In this document: one piece after another, positions 62,905-64,000 of the stretch
Numbering within the stretch: position 1 is the first letter of the stretch
How the letters are laid out: each line of letters begins with the position of its first letter
Origin: Solirubrum koreensis
GTDB lineage: Bacteria; Bacteroidota; Bacteroidia; Cytophagales; Hymenobacteraceae
Length of the DNA stretch: 64,000 bases
Reading direction: 5' to 3'
Assembly: GCF_039541855.1 (NCBI RefSeq)
Contig: NZ_BAABHA010000013.1
Coordinates: 68,523-132,522 of the forward strand
Program-made: the position numbers and the translations under genes
The notes under the pieces: model-generated
What the model was told of the DNA's origin: nothing
The model's input: the letters and a program-made list of their open reading frames with translations, nothing else
The model's database searches: none

Positions 62905-63786
62905 ATGGCGATTGACTGTCTCCTGCTAACTCATCCGCACACGGGTGAACTAGCGTTTCGAAGCTACTCCTTTAGCGACGACACCCCGTTTAATTACTTA
63001 CAACGCAATAATTATTACTCCCTCATTCTGCTTACGCAGGGCAGCGGCGAGCTACGCGCCAACTTTGCCACCTACCTGTTTGCTGGCAGTACGCTGTGTT
63101 GTTTTGGCCCTTACCAACCTTACACTATCCAAGCCAGCACCGCTGTAGCGGGCCTGGTCCTGGATTTTCATGCCGACTTTTTCTGCATCTACCGGCATCA
63201 GCAGGAGGTAGCTAGCAATGGCATCTTGTTCAACACAATTTTTGAGCCGCCCTTCTTCCCGGTTACAACAGAGGCGGTGCGTGAATTTGCCGCCCTGGCA
63301 GCTGTGATGCAAGAGGAAGTACGGCGTCAAGAGGTAGCACAACAAGAGTCCATCGTATTATATCTGAAGCTCTTTTTGCTGAAAGCTATCCGTATTCGTA
63401 CGGCACAGCCCGCGTTAGGCACCGAGCAGAACCCGTCTGGCCGGGAGCCCTGGCTCCTGCAGCAACTTCAAGATGCCATTAATACGCACTACCGCCACCT
63501 GCACACGGCCGGGGCGTATGCCGACCTGTTACGAGTTCCCGCCCGAAGCCTAACGCGCCTAGTCAAGTCCCATTATCAGAAGACGCTCAGCCAACTCATC
63601 ACGGAGCGAATCATTATGGAGGCCAAGCGCGAACTGTACCTAACCAGTCAATCCGTCAAGGCCATCGCCTTCGCGCTGGGCTTCGGGGATGAATACTATT
63701 TCAGCCGCTTCTTCAAGAAAAATACGGCCGTATCGCCGCAGTTTTTTCGTGAATCAGTTGGGTTCGCAAAAGCAGAAGAAAGCTAG
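62905..63786 (+). CDS. AraC-family transcriptional regulator
   Basis: A 293-residue protein. The N-terminal 170 residues form a cupin-like sensing domain (YSLILLTQGSGELRANFATYLFAGSTLCCFGPYQPY). The C-terminal 100 residues are the AraC HTH pair: RVPARSLTRLVKSHYQKTLSQLI, then VKAIAFALGFGDEYYFSRFFKKNTAVSPQFFRE. The ATG at 62905 is preferred over an in-frame TTG at 62878. The upstream ABM-like gene is a plausible target. Confidence 0.93.
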   Translation: MAIDCLLLTHPHTGELAFRSYSFSDDTPFNYLQRNNYYSLILLTQGSGELRANFATYLFAGSTLCCFGPYQPYTIQASTAVAGLVLDFHADFFCIYRHQQEVASNGILFNTIFEPPFFPVTTEAVREFAALAAVMQEEVRRQEVAQQESIVLYLKLFLLKAIRIRTAQPALGTEQNPSGREPWLLQQLQDAINTHYRHLHTAGAYADLLRVPARSLTRLVKSHYQKTLSQLITERIIMEAKRELYLTSQSVKAIAFALGFGDEYYFSRFFKKNTAVSPQFFRESVGFAKAEES

Positions 63787-64000
63787 CGCTGTTGAGCTGC
63801 TAGCGTTTGGCTGGAGAAATCGTTTTTCTCAACCAGGCCGCGGGCTTTCTTCTATAGGCTGCTGGCTCCCAAAGAGACCCCATACGGCGCATGGTAGATA
63901 AAAAAATTATAATTATATAGGTAATTTAGGTGGTGTTAAACAAATAGGGGAAAACCTCCGAGTCGTCCGGTTAGGCTGACGCGTTCCGGCTTGGCTGGCG

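Overview
The window looks like part of a large plasmid, or a plasmid-derived accessory region, of a high-GC member of the Bacteroidota close to Hymenobacter and relatives. The evidence is the Bacteroidota-type -7 box (TAnnTTTG) before several genes, a type IX secretion C-terminal sorting domain, BtgA/DUF5712-type mobilisation genes, a LytS/LytTR pair, weak Shine-Dalgarno signals, and a Rep_3 initiator with iterons beside a ParA-type partition locus. The genus is an inference.

Layout. 1-4.4 kb: the end of a LytS-type sensor kinase, a LytTR regulator, a secreted amidohydrolase, a beta-lactamase-fold serine hydrolase and one small ORF. 4.8-10.3 kb: two AbiE-type (type IV) toxin-antitoxin modules around three small unknown genes. 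One module is a normal bicistron. The other has antitoxin and toxin genes converging tail to tail, with two near-perfect palindromes at the antitoxin promoter. 10.3-11.6 kb: two tandem dif-like sites, a tyrosine recombinase, and a decayed copy of one of the small unknown genes. 11.7-42 kb: a defence island. It holds an HNH-STAND-TPR protein, a second HNH protein, and a full Ssp/Dnd-type DNA phosphorothioation and restriction cluster (sspA divergent; then sspB, sspC, a double-GHKL kinase-like gene, a receiver-domain gene, sspD, sspF, sspG and sspH as one tight operon). It ends with a sacsin/Hsp90-like ATPase that has a nuclease-like C-terminus, divergent from a DUF4365 protein.

42-47.6 kb: a minus-strand mobilisation operon (BtgA-like accessory protein, DUF5712 relaxase, VirD4/TraG coupling protein) that runs into a VbhA/VbhT-like antitoxin and Fic toxin pair. 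48-49.8 kb: a partition locus with an array of TTCTG boxes repeated every 8 bp upstream of parA and a small parB-like gene, closed by a 19-bp perfect hairpin. 49.9-51.8 kb: a soluble hybrid histidine kinase. 52.1-53.9 kb: the replication origin, with iterons in both orientations, and repB. 54.5-62.4 kb: Tn3-family material (a transposase fragment, a 38-bp terminal repeat, full tnpA and tnpR), a DUF4907 lipoprotein and a T9SS-exported Kelch protein, a small lipoprotein, and a 793-bp Tn3-like mini-element carrying a resolvase frame with four in-frame stops. 62.5-64 kb: a small antibiotic-biosynthesis-monooxygenase-like protein and an AraC regulator.

The most unusual content is the sensor-kinase-like and receiver-like gene pair placed inside the phosphorothioation operon, between sspC and sspD. 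Next come the Fic/VbhA pair in which the second catalytic-motif arginine of the toxin and the matching glutamate of the antitoxin are both absent, the 8-bp-phased centromere-like array, and the paired dif-like sites next to a recombinase and a toxin-antitoxin module.
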